Part shown: piece after piece, positions 1 through 10,463 of the stretch
Layout of the letters: the number at the start of each line of letters is the position of its first letter
Numbering within the stretch: the first letter of the stretch is position 1
DNA from: Pisaster brevispinus
Lineage: Eukaryota > Echinodermata > Asteroidea > Forcipulatida > Asteriidae
NCBI GenBank assembly: GCA_023634235.1
Contig: JAMKCF010000003.1
Coordinates: 7,260,958 to 7,324,957 of the forward strand
Length of the DNA: 64,000 nt
Direction of reading: 5' to 3'
Notes under the pieces: generated by a model
The model's database searches: none
Told to the model about the DNA's origin: nothing
Seen by the model: the letters and a program-made list of their open reading frames with translations, nothing else
Program-made: the position numbers and the translations under genes

Positions 1-147
1 GAGATCGATAAAAAAGTAAACTATCAAAAACGACTTGATTTCGAAGTAAAACTACCAAACTTCCTTCTTCTGTACATCGGGGTGAATTGTTTCATCGGAT
101 TCATGTCTTTGTACACATATATTGATAAGAAAATAGTCGACACCCTT

Positions 148-154
148 TATATAT
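148..154 (+). promoter_or_regulatory. Candidate TATA box of the PAN-domain gene
   Basis: A TATATAT run sits about 100 bp upstream of the likely start codon of the PAN/Apple gene. Its position would suit a core promoter with a 5' UTR of roughly 70 nt. TATA-like strings are common in this AT-rich DNA, so this rests on location only. Confidence 0.3.
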
Positions 155-248
155 TATTAACCATCCCTGCTAGAAACTAAAACGTTTACCCATCATTTGA
201 AACGCTGTGTCATTTCCACTGTTGAGCCGGTATCGACAGGTTGTGGAA

Positions 249-665
249 ATGCGCACCAATATGAAAACTCTGATATCGTTCACCATTGCAATGGTCGCAT
301 GGGTGCTCTACGAGGCATCCGCGACTGAGACTAGTTGCACCCGTGGAAGGATTTTCCTGCCACATCAGCACCACGCACTGATCGGTCACTCGTTCATGAA
401 CCAATCAGTGACAAATCGGATTCAGTGTATGATGCTTTGCTCGAGGCAAGGTCGCTGTTTGTCATTCAATCACAATGACATCAATGGTGTATGTCAGCTC
501 AATGACGCCATCAAAGAGGATGTTCCTGATAGTTATAAGCAAGATGGCGGCTTTTCCTACTTCGGTAGCGCATCAAATAAAGCCAAACCACTCCCTGAAG
601 AATCGATGGTGACAACGAAGACAGACAAAGAAACATCACAAGCCAAAACAACAACGACTAAACGA
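249..665 (+). CDS. First coding exon of a secreted PAN/Apple-domain protein
   Basis: The frame opens with a clear signal peptide (MKTLISFTIAMVAWVLYEASA-like, a hydrophobic core ending in small residues). A cysteine-patterned PAN/Apple module follows, with the motifs CMMLCSRQGRCLSFN and VCQLN and a glycine/aromatic end (GGFSYFGS). A Thr/Lys/Glu-rich linker comes after it. PAN domains bind protein or carbohydrate ligands in extracellular proteins. Two in-frame ATGs are plausible: 249, and 261 with A at -3. An earlier ATG at 207 would add a charged stretch before the signal core and is less likely. The exon ends in phase 0 at a strong donor (CGA then GTAAG at 666). Reading on gives a stop at 689, inside the intron. 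The full gene identity is not recognised. Confidence 0.72.
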
Positions 666-999
666 GTAAGGTCTCCATTTTTGGCTTAAGGTTATGCTAA
701 CTAATGTCAATAATTTTGCAGTTTACTCTCATTTTTAAAATAAGATAAGTTTCGCATGTTTCCTTAAGAGTACCTCATGAAATATCTGTTACAAATCGTC
801 GCTCGTACCACGAAGTGACCTTTCTTATATAGAGTAAAAAAAATGTGCTCGGGGAAAATCACGATTGAAGTTGCACTATTCTTCAAACTGCTGTTTCGGA
901 GTCTGCTTACTTGTTTTATTATGTTTTGTTTTACGACGAAAACAAAGCTGAATGATTTATTCATAGAGAACTTTTAGTCTGTTTTCATCCCTAAAACTA

Positions 1000-1310
1000 T
1001 TTTAAAGTTGAGAATGGTCATTTGTTGTTTGCTGTATTTCATTGACTTTGAAAGCTATGATGTCCATAGTTTGGCATCTGACAGATCAATACTGGGCTAA
1101 CCATTGAAAAGGTACCGCAAAAATTACTACATGACATTTGCTTCCGGGTCGTTACCCTAGATCAAAGCTTGCCTTTGGATTTTTCGTAACAAAATCATAT
1201 TCAAGGCTGATCTACATAAATCTGAATTAAACATTGAAACTCATGAGATCAATGAATTTTAACATCAAGACTTCTCAAACTTGAAGACGTCATAATATTG
1301 TGTGGAAGTA
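1000..1310 (+). repeat. Fragment of the Helentron-like repeat family in intron 1
   Basis: The stretch matches the body of the large units downstream, for example 11140-11640. Shared strings include TTTGCTGTATTTC, GAAAGCTATGATG, ACTGGGCTAAC and CTTCCGGGTCGTTACCCT. No element ends are visible, so this is an internal fragment inside the intron between the two PAN-gene exons. Confidence 0.65.
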
Positions 1311-1351
1311 TTTAAGTTACCTTTTAAACATGTTTCTAATTACGTCTACAG

Positions 1352-1412
1352 ATCGGCACAGTTTCAATGGAATTGTCAACCCAAGCACCCGACATAACTT
1401 CAGTGAATGCAG
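1352..1412 (+). CDS. Probable second exon of the PAN-domain gene
   Basis: A 61-nt open stretch lies between an acceptor (TCTACAG) and a donor (GTAGGAAC). It continues phase 0 from the previous exon and ends in phase 1. It would encode IGTVSMELSTQAPDITSVNA, a Ser/Thr-rich linker that suits an extracellular mosaic protein. A phase-1 end is typical of introns between extracellular modules. No later exon could be assigned with confidence. The main risk is that short open stretches flanked by AG and GT occur by chance. Confidence 0.5.
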
Positions 1413-2439
1413 GTAGGAACATAACTTTTAATTAAAACGTTTTGCTTCAACTTAACCTGACAACTATGAACTGAAAACAGCGACAGTTTTTGTTGTTTCA
1501 AGATGCAAACAAGAAAGCCGTAGTACTTCAAATCTGCTCGAGGGAACGGGAGGACGGGGGGGGTACTCCAGTTTTGCGCCCCCAACGATGAGAATAATCT
1601 CTTTCGACTTTTGCGTCGAGGCCAGTTCGAAGTAGACTGGTCCTCTGTCTTTATCCGCAACAAAGACAGTTGCTGGTCTATATGCCTAACAACTTTATGG
1701 ATACAACGATTTCATTGGATAAACGTGCTTTGATGTAAGCTTTGCACGTCTGTGTTGTGATTGGTTGAGGTTACGAGGTGATTTTGTTTGTCAGCTTGCA
1801 CTTTCGATCGTCTGCTGCACGCAGCGTTGTGTACATCATGAAGTTTTGTTTTTTTCACTGTGTCGTGTAAACGTGTATACGTGTATTGACTGTGAGTCTC
1901 CGTGTGAAGTGAATGCTTGGTCAATGGTACATCTTGTTAAATCCGGTCGGGCGTTATTCACGCACCTCAAAGTGTGACGTCAGATGTTCGGGCTATGTCC
2001 GAAGCTCCATGTTCAAATCAAAAACTACTACGTGAACGTAATAGCTACTTGGGTGTTATGGGGCCGACTGGACACTGTTTTATAAGTGTTCGTAAAATAT
2101 GTGCACGATTTTTTTGTTCTCTTTGTGTGTTCTGCTCGTAATTGTTCAATATTTCTTTAGGTGTTCTACAGCTACAAACAAGCATTTGTCACGTTTTGTT
2201 TCATTAAAACGTACCTACTTTTTGGAATCTAAATGCTTTGAATACAGGATAAACTGTTTTTGTTGATTGGCAATACTTATACTGATATTGTTTTTGTTTC
2301 GGCTAAAGGTACGCCTACACACTTCCCAAACGAAATCGAAAATCTATATAGGCTGGTTGCTTGCCACAGGGTGCATGTGATGCATCTAGTGCAGTAGCAC
2401 TGGTAGTTGGCATAGCACATACCGTTTACTACCTTTAGC
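1413..2439. other. Unassigned intronic or intergenic DNA
   Basis: I see no supported gene, tRNA or element end here. It contains a G-run (1554-1562) and short chance ORFs on both strands. It may be intron 2 of the PAN gene. Confidence 0.5.
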
Positions 2440-3184
2440 TGCTGCCGCTGGATAGCCCTGTATTGGGGCGAAAAGGGGAGCCGAGTGTTTAAGTCTCCTC
2501 TCGCCAGTACAAAGCCAGTCAACACACGGAAACTGGGCGTCTTGTGACCCTGGGAGTAAGCCCAGGGGATATGAGAGCAGCAGTAGGACCCAGCCATGGA
2601 CAAAGAGACATGAAACACAGGCCCACCGGTGCGTGGACAAGTCCTGGTGCCAGGTCAACCAATGCCCAAGCTATGGGTCAAATAGTGAAGCCATCGCAGC
2701 AGATGGTGTATTTCCTGTTCGGGCATCTGTGACATCTTCGCAGCAGTGGCCAGCAGGATCTGTACTCAGTAATCAGCCTTTGGCCGACACTGCCGGGCAG
2801 TCATTGCACTGAACAAGCCGTCTGGATCTTTCCTGCATCATGACTAATCATTCAGTGACACAGAGAGTAGGGAAAGTACATGCCCATTGCTCTCCGTGTT
2901 TGAAAACCCTAAGCAGGCCTAGCCGGCACACCCCCCCCCCCCCAAGCCGCAAAGTGTCAAGGTCCCTTGTGGTGCCAGCAGGTTTGATTAGCCGGATGCT
3001 GGTAGCAAGGACTTGCATTTGCGCTGTTCAGTAGTGATGGTCCTGGGGCACTGAGGGTGACATTTACCCAAGGTCCTTCCTGGACGACCAGGCGGCCCTT
3101 TTCAGGAAAGCCTCACCCGCCTCACTCCGAGGACGCCTCTTAGAAAGATGAAGTAAACAAGGCTCGCCCGCAATCAACCTGCCT
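2440..3184. mobile_element. GC-richer insert running into the assembly gap, probable retroelement piece
   Basis: Base composition changes abruptly from AT-rich to GC-rich. The block has short overlapping ORFs on both strands and a C-run (2932-2942), and it ends at the N gap. The texture resembles the GC-rich block at 46.8-48.4 kb. No protein domain could be identified, so the class is unknown. A broken host exon or a retroelement leader are both possible. Confidence 0.3.
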
Positions 3185-3284
3185 NNNNNNNNNNNNNNNN
3201 NNNNNNNNNNNNNNNNNNNNNNNNNNNNNNNNNNNNNNNNNNNNNNNNNNNNNNNNNNNNNNNNNNNNNNNNNNNNNNNNNNNN
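3185..3284. other. Assembly gap (100 N)
   Basis: Exactly 100 N characters, the usual placeholder for a scaffold join of unknown size. Adjacency of the GC-rich block and the repeat array across it is therefore not proven. Confidence 0.98.
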
Positions 3285-3691
3285 CGATCCAAGGCAAACG
3301 TGTCCCTTTAAAGTTTGACCTGTACTGTATTGTATTGAGTACTGGAATACATTGGCGTCGCTCGCTATTTCATTGTATATTGCAACACCCAATTAATGAT
3401 AGGCCTGTGTAATATTTGAAAAATTCATAACTCCTGAACCTCACATTGGATGTTTTTTTCAACTACACGGCTTTACAGAGGGCTCCTAGGTCTTGCCTAG
3501 CACTACACAGTTATGACCTCATTTGACCTAACTTTTGGTTTAAACCGAAGTTGAAGATTTATATTGGAACAAAATCTTATTCCTGAACCACAAATTGGGC
3601 TTGATAACGTAAAAATATCATTAAATTATAAATTGATGACATCGATCACGAACACCTTGTTTTTTGTAGTAAACAAAAACTGAAAGTCTAG
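3285..3691 (+). mobile_element. 3' part of a Helentron-like non-autonomous element (unit 0)
   Basis: The body has the family strings (CATAACTCCTGAACC, ACATTGGATG). The right end carries the sub-terminal repeat ACGAACACC, a T/A stem (GTTTTTTGTAG with AAACAAAAAC) and CTAG at 3688-3691 followed by T. The left part is lost in the gap. Confidence 0.6.
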
Positions 3692-6357
3692 TTTACTTTT
3701 TCTTCTTCATCCCTCTAACTCTTCTCCAGAAGATAACTCAAGATTGAACTTGAATTGAACCTTCAACTTGGCACATACTTGAACCTCAACATGTGGACGG
3801 CACTCATAGAGTTATATATACGGAAATAGAGGGCGCACTGGTAATGCTACGTGCACAAACGCGACGGGACCGCAAGGAGACACGCGCGCCGATTGTGTAC
3901 GATGGCAACATGGAATACGAATTACGCGGTATGCTTGCTAAATACGACAATATGCGGTCTAAAAAAACGAGCGGCTGTATTAAAGTTGTTTCGTGGGGTT
4001 TAGGTTATTCGTTTCAATACAGGATGAACACACACATGCCACGATCACGATTTATTGTCCAAAGTGAAGGAATATTATTCTAAAATATTATACTTATTCG
4101 GGGATTATTTAGTACTATAAACGGTCTTCACTGGCATTCATAAATTTCACAGTAAACCCATTCATTGTTAACCATTGCTCTGTTGCAACACGCACAAATA
4201 GTTTAGACGTTGTTTTTGACTACTTACGATTTAAATGGCCGCCGCGCTGCCCTTGTCGGGCGCGTACCTAGTCTTCTGCGCCCTCTAGTTCCTATATATA
4301 ACTCTATGACGGCACTGAATCAATGACGTCCTTATGACGTCATCGGGTGTCGAATTACAAGGTTTTTAAGTATTAAAAAATTTAAGCTTTGAAAATCTGT
4401 AACAAATCACTAATAAGAGCCAGGCAGTTGTTTTTGCGGGATCATACAAAGTTCATATAGTCTTTATTTTTTGTCAAGTCGTGACCTCACACGACCTCTA
4501 CTTCCGGTCGAAACCGGAAGTGCCTTGTAATTTGAAAGTGGCAACTTTTTTGAGTTGTTTTAAACGATGTTGTAGTCTGGCAAGTGTCTGGTTTAAAAAA
4601 TAAGACCGGTGACGTCACCAAATTCAAAAGCGCTCTCTAGCGGCAAGTTCAAAACAGTTCAAAACACACTTTTAACAAATGTCTGTGGCAAAGTTTATGG
4701 CAATCTTTCAAAATTGGTAGACAACATATTTTCGGAGTTGTAGGTTGATGACGTCATCATGTGTCACGTGGTAGTGCCTTAAAGGTGCACTTTTTGAAGC
4801 CGTGTAGTTACGAAATCAAACGACCGACTGAGTTCAAACTTGTTGTATTGTTAGACAACGGCCATGGCTAGTAACGATAGAAGTGACGTCATGATGACGT
4901 CATCAAATTATTTGTTACAATTTTTTATTAAATCTAAGTTTAGAATTTGAAAAAATCATAACTCCTGAACCAGACATTGGATTTTTGTAATCTATACATC
5001 ATTGGGAAGGTATTTAAAAACCTAATTGACGCTACAGAAAATGTGACCCCAGTTGACCTTGTCTTCCGGTTAAAATCGGAAGTTGAATTTTAGTAACGGA
5101 AAGGATCATTTTTCCTGAACCAGACATTGGATTTTTGTAATTTATGCATCATCGGAAAGGTCTTTGAAAATTTACAAATGTAACAAAGTGTGACCCAATT
5201 TGACCTTGGCTTCCGGTTGAAACTGGAAGTTGAAGTTTAATAATCCCCCCCCCCGAAAAAAACATAACTCATGAACCACAAATTGTTTGTTTACAATGTA
5301 TACATCATATCTCGTTAACTTCTTATTATTTTATCACAATATTTACATCAGATTGTAGGTTTGTGGTCCTGCTCAAACTTTTGCACAGAGACGATATTAA
5401 TATGAGCTCAACTTTTGTTCCTAAATGGGCGTTAAAGCCAACGATAGAATTTACCTGCATTTGATCTGCGTACAGAAAAAAGCACTGTAGCTTACTGTTC
5501 CGCTCCATTAATAATAAGGTTCAAAATCCACGAAGCATGTGTATGCGTGTATAGTCCTACATAACGGAAATATAAGCAGTACATTTTACATGGCAGATGG
5601 CGCTGTATCAAATAACTGTTCATGCTTTTATCCCGCTCTGGGACAATATTATTGTCTCGCTCTGAGAAAGATGTCGCCTCGGAAATCTACGTCATTTAAA
5701 TTACAACTTTGAAAATCCGTATCAAATCAAGGATAAGAGAACCTGGGTTGCTTTTTTCGGGGTTACAAAGTAGATCAAAGAGTATGGATCTTCGACTTTA
5801 ATTGTATGCGTGAAATTACTTCCGGTTGAAACCGGAACCGCCTTGTAATTTAAAAGTTGCGAACTTTTTGGAGTTCTTTTTAAACGATGCTGTAGTTTGA
5901 CAACGGTCTGGTTAAAAAAAATAATAAGATTGACGACGTCATAAAAAATAAAGAGCGCCATCTGGCGTCGGGTTAAAACATTTCAAAATACACTTTTACT
6001 AGATGCCTTTGGCAAAGTTTTAAATAATTGTTTCAAATTGGTTTACATAACGGCCTTCATGCAGACAACATAATGTGTTGAAACGTAGATTGATGACGTC
6101 ATTACGTGCTACGTGTATCGCTTTAAAGGCGTACATTTTAAAGTCATGTACCTGCCAAACCAAAACACCAACAAAGTTGGAACTTGGTGTATTGTTGAAC
6201 AACGACACTGACTGCTGAAACATTTAGTGACGTCAGAATGACGTCATGTCAAATGTACTTTTGTTTTGCTTTTTTCCCATCAGGCTTTTAAATCAAACAT
6301 GTACTCCCCAAAACCGAACACCTAGAGTTTGTTTTAAGACAAACTCTCAATTTCTAG
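3692..6357 (+). mobile_element. Helentron-like non-autonomous element, unit 1
   Basis: It begins directly after the CTAG of unit 0 with a T-rich run and the family leader (CTTCTTCATCCC, AACTCTTCTCCAGAAGATAACTC). It ends in ACCGAACACCT, an AGAGTTTGT/ACAAACTCT hairpin and CTAG at 6354-6357. The interior holds several degenerate subunits, each with a CATAACTCCTGAACC motif, TGACCTTG and an inverted CTTCCGGTT/AACCGGAAG pair. A separate MITE interrupts it (3805-4308). No Rep or helicase coding is present. Confidence 0.6.
3805..4308. mobile_element. 504-bp MITE with terminal inverted repeats and 8-bp target duplication
   Basis: The ends are inverted copies: CATAGAGTTATATATA on the left and its complement on the right. 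The similarity continues about 33 bp to an AGAGGGCGCA motif. The flanks are direct copies of ACGGCACT (3797-3804 and 4309-4316). Removing the element and one flank copy restores the normal sequence of the surrounding Helentron-like unit (GACGGCAC followed by a TGACGTC region). An 8-bp duplication fits hAT or P superfamily transposases. No transposase is encoded. Confidence 0.85.
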
Positions 6358-6365
6358 TTTTTTTT

Positions 6366-6690
6366 AGGTGTTCGGCTAACAGCCGAAAACCTATTGTTAT
6401 TAGGTGTTCGTGCAATTTGCACGAACACCTATTCTTTTTGTTCTGTTTTTTAGGTGTTCGTGCAATATGTGCACGAACACCTATTGTTATTGTTCTGGTT
6501 TTTTTTTTAGGTGTTCGTGCAACATGTGCACGAACACCTATTGTTATTGTTAGGTGTTCGTGCAATATGTGCACGAACACCTATTGTTATTGTTCTGTTT
6601 TTAGGTGTTCGTGCAACATGTGCACGAACACCTATTGTTTTTGTTCTGTTTGTTTTTTTTAGGTGTTCGGCTAACAGCCGAAAACCTATT
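6366..6690 (+). repeat. Cluster of seven 5'-terminal hairpins (array A)
   Basis: Seven short palindromes in tandem, each followed by CTATTGTTATTGTTCTG-like spacer and a T-run. Five are of the GTGCA type (AGGTGTTCGTGCA with TGCACGAACACCT). Two are of the GGC type (AGGTGTTCGGC with GCCGAAAACCT), placed first and last. The arms are the reverse complement of the CGAACACC motif near element 3' ends, as expected for sub-terminal inverted repeats. Confidence 0.8.
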
Positions 6691-7927
6691 GTTATTGTAC
6701 TGGGTTTTTTTTTTCCGTGTCTTCTTCTTCCCACCGTACTTTCTCGGCAGGATTTCGGAAAAAGTATAACTCGTAGAGACTTGAAACTTGTCATGTACTT
6801 AGACCTTAGTGTATAGACGAAACAGGAACATTTTCGGGATGATGACGTCATCGATGACGTCATATCATCAAAAATGAAAAATAACGAGAAATATTGTAAA
6901 TCGTCATATCTAGAGAACCATAAATGATAAATACAAGAACTTTGCTTCATATGAAAGTTCAATATTCCTTTTACAACTCTTACACAGAATGTGACCCCAT
7001 GTGACCTTTACTTCTGGTCGAAACCGGACGCTGAAGGTTTTTTTGGGGGAAACGTTATATCTTATAAACAAAAGATGCTACACCTTTAATCATTATATCA
7101 TCTGAAGTCCCTTGAACAGTTCTACAAATCTTTCATTAGGTGTGACCCCATGTGATCTTTACTTCCGGTCAAAACCGGAAGTTAAATTTTCTTACAAAAA
7201 GAAAACTCGTCATATCTCATGAACTAAAAATGTTTGAGACTTAAAACTTACTAAGTATTTAGATCTTTGTGTTTAAATATAAATATGTGAATTTTGGTTT
7301 GATGATGTCATCGATGACGTCATAACAATAAATCAACGTTTAATATTTAAAAAGATCCTAATTTGAGAATCACAAATGCTACATGTAAGATACTTGCCCA
7401 ATAAAGAAGCTCTTGCCAAATTATGCAAGTCACATACACAATGTGACACCATATGATCTTTGCTTCCGGTAGAAACCGGAAGTTAAAAATTCAGATTTCA
7501 AACGTTCATATCTCAAAAACCAAGAAGGGTTTTGTCTTGAAACTTACTATGTATATAGATCGTAGTATGTATATGACACCCAAAATGTTTCGGTCCGATG
7601 ACGTCATCGATGACGTCATAACAATAAAAAAATGTTTAATATTTTAAAAAATCATAATCGGAGAACCATAAATGCTACATGTAAGGTACTTGCACCATAA
7701 AAAAGCTCCGGCCGAGTTATACAAATCACATTCAAAGGGTTACCCCATTACACCTTTACTTCCGGTTGAAACCGGAAGTTCAAAATTCAGATTTCAAACG
7801 TTCATTTCTCATAACTTACTATGTATATAGATCGTAGTATGTATATGATACCCAAATTGTTTTGGTCCGATGACGTCATCGATGACGTCATTACAATAAA
7901 TAAACGTTTAATATTTAAAAAAAATCA

Positions 7928-7975
7928 TAGCATTTATGGTTCTCCGATTATGTAATCGGAGAACCATAAATGCTA
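7928..7975. repeat. Perfect 48-bp palindrome
   Basis: Two perfect 23-nt arms (TAGCATTTATGGTTCTCCG...) surround a TG centre. The right arm is the normal unit sequence. The left arm is an inverted duplicate absent from the sister copy near 9553-9590. It could extrude a cruciform. Confidence 0.9.
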
Positions 7976-8557
7976 CATGTAAGGTACTTGCACCATAAAA
8001 AAGTTCCGGCCGAGTTATACAAATCACATACAAAGGGTGACCCCACACCTTTACTTCCGGTTGAAACCGGAAGTTCAAAGGAAAATAAATATTCCCGGGC
8101 CTCGTTTTAAGGTCTGCAAACAATATGATCTGGAATTTTGACATGCTCTCTCTGTATGAAATAAAGTTTGACGCTTGGCCTTCCAATTAATAGAGTATTG
8201 ACGTAATTATCTTCAACAACACCCTCTCGTGACAAGTTATTAAAAAATAGTCCGTTTTGCTAAAAACCTGTTGCAAGTTCAAAAAGGTTAAACACTTACC
8301 ACAAACTTATAAATCTCAATGTATGGATAAGAAATATGCAATAACGTCATCATGACGTCATCAGTTTTCAATTTAGGCTTGATCTAGGTTTCTGTTTAAA
8401 AAATGCGAATATTTAAAATCACAAATAACTCGTATAACTATATTTCATACAAAGACATGTTTGCCAAATTTTCTTTTTACTTTTCACCAGCTATGCTTTT
8501 TTCGACGTGTCTACCGAACACCCTGTTTTTGTGATGTCACAAAAACTGAATTTCTAG

Positions 8558-10463
8558 TTTTTTGTTTTTTTAGGTGTTCGGCTAACAGCCGAAAACCTAT
8601 TGTTATTGTATTGGGTTTTTTTCCCGTGTCTTCTTCTTCCCACCGTACTTTCTCGGCAGGATTTCGGAAAAAGTATAACTCGTAGAGACTTGAAACTTGT
8701 CATGTACTTAGACCTTAGTGTATGGACGAAACAGGAACATTTTTGCGATGATGACGTCATCGATGACGTCATAACATCAAAAATGAAAATAACGAGAAAT
8801 ATTGTAAATCGTCATATCTAGAGAACCATAAATGATAAATACAAGAACTTTGCTTCATATGAAAGTTCAACATTCCTTTTACAACTCTTACGCAAAATGT
8901 GACCCCATGTGACCTTTACTTCCGGTCGAAACCGGACGTTGAAGGGTTTTTTTAGGAAACGTTATATCTTATAAACAAAAGATGCTACACCTTTAATCAT
9001 TATATCATCTGAAGTCCCTTGCACAGTTCTACAAATCTTTCATTAGGTGTGACCCCATGTGATCTTTACTTCCGGTCAAAACCGGAAGTTAAATTTTCTT
9101 ACAAAAAGAAAACTCGTCATATCTCATGAACTAAAAATGTTTGAGACTTAAAACTTACTAAGTGTTTAGATCTTTGTATTTAAATATAAATATGTGAATT
9201 TTGGTTTGATGATGTCATCGATGACGTCATAACAATAAATCAACGTTTAATATTTAAAAAGATCCTAATTTGAGAATCACAAATGCTACATGTAAGATAC
9301 TTGCACAATAAAGAAGCTCTTGCCAAATTATGCAAGTCACATACACAATGTGACACCATATGACCTTTGCTTCCGGTAGAAACCGGAAATTCAAAATTCA
9401 GATTTAAAACGTTCATATCTCATAAACCAAGAAAGGTTTTGTCTTGAAACTTACTATGTATATAGATCGTAGTATGTATATGACACCCAAAATGTTTCGG
9501 TCCGATGACGTCATCGATGACGTCATAACAATAAAAAAACGTTTAATAATTTACAAAATCATAATCGGAGAACCATAAATGCTACATGTAAGGTACTTGC
9601 ACCATAAAAAAGCTCCGGCCGAGTTATACAAATCACATTCAAAGGATGACCCCATAACATCTTTACTTCCGGTTGAAACCGGAAGTTCAAAATTCAGATT
9701 TCAAACGTTCATTTCTCATAAACCAAGAAGGGTTTTGTCTTGAAACTTACTATGTATATAGATCGTAGTATGTATATGATACCCAAATTGTTTCGGTCCG
9801 ATGACGTCATCGATGACGTCATAACAATAAATAAACGTTTAATATTTTAAAAAATCATAATCGGAGAACCATAAATGCTACATGTAAGGTACTTGCACCA
9901 TAAAAAAGCTCCGGCCGAGTTATACAAATCACATACAAAGGGTGACCCCAAAAGACCTTTACTTCCGGTTGAAACCGGAAGTTCAAAGGAAAATAAATAT
10001 TCCCGGGCCTCGTTTTAAGGTCTGCAAACAATATGATCTGGGATTTTGACATTCTCTTTCGTATGAAATATAGTTTGACGCTTGGCCTTCCAATTAATAG
10101 AGTATTGACGTAATTGTCTTCAACAACACCCTCTCGTGACAAGTTATTAAAAAAATAGTCCGTTTTGCTAAAAACCTGTTGCAAGTTTAAAAGTTAAACA
10201 CTTACCACAAACTTTTAAATCTCAATGTATGGATAAGAAATATGCAATAACGTCATCATGACGTCATCAGTTTTCAATTTAGGCTTGATCAAGTTTTCTA
10301 TTTCAAAAATGCAAATATTTAAAATCACAAATAACTCGTATAACTATATTTCATACAAAGACATGTTTGCCAAATTTTCTTTTTACTTTTCACCAGCTAT
10401 GCTAATTTCGACATGTCTACCGAACACCCTGTTTTTGTGATGTCACAAAAACTGAATTTCTAG
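8558..10463 (+). mobile_element. Helentron-like non-autonomous element, unit 3
   Basis: It is bounded by the CTAG at 8554-8557 and the CTAG at 10460-10463. It has one 5' hairpin (AGGTGTTCGGC/GCCGAAAACCT, 8572-8598) and otherwise closely repeats unit 2 from the GTGTCTTCTTCTTCCC leader to the GTTTTTGTGA/TCACAAAAAC terminal hairpin. Differences from unit 2 are point changes, small indels and loss of one internal stretch. Confidence 0.62.

Larger units (their letters stand above)
6358..8557 (+). mobile_element. Helentron-like non-autonomous element, unit 2
   Basis: It runs from the T immediately after the previous CTAG to the next CTAG (8554-8557). It starts with a cluster of AGGTGTTCG hairpins (6366-6690), then a leader (GTGTCTTCTTCTTCCCACC) and several subunits. 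Each subunit has GATGACGTCATCGATGACGT, AGAACCATAAATGCTACATG and the CTTCCGGT...ACCGGAAG pair. The right end is CCGAACACCCT, a GTTTTTGTGA/TCACAAAAAC hairpin, TGAATTT and CTAG. The following unit is a near copy. Confidence 0.62.
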
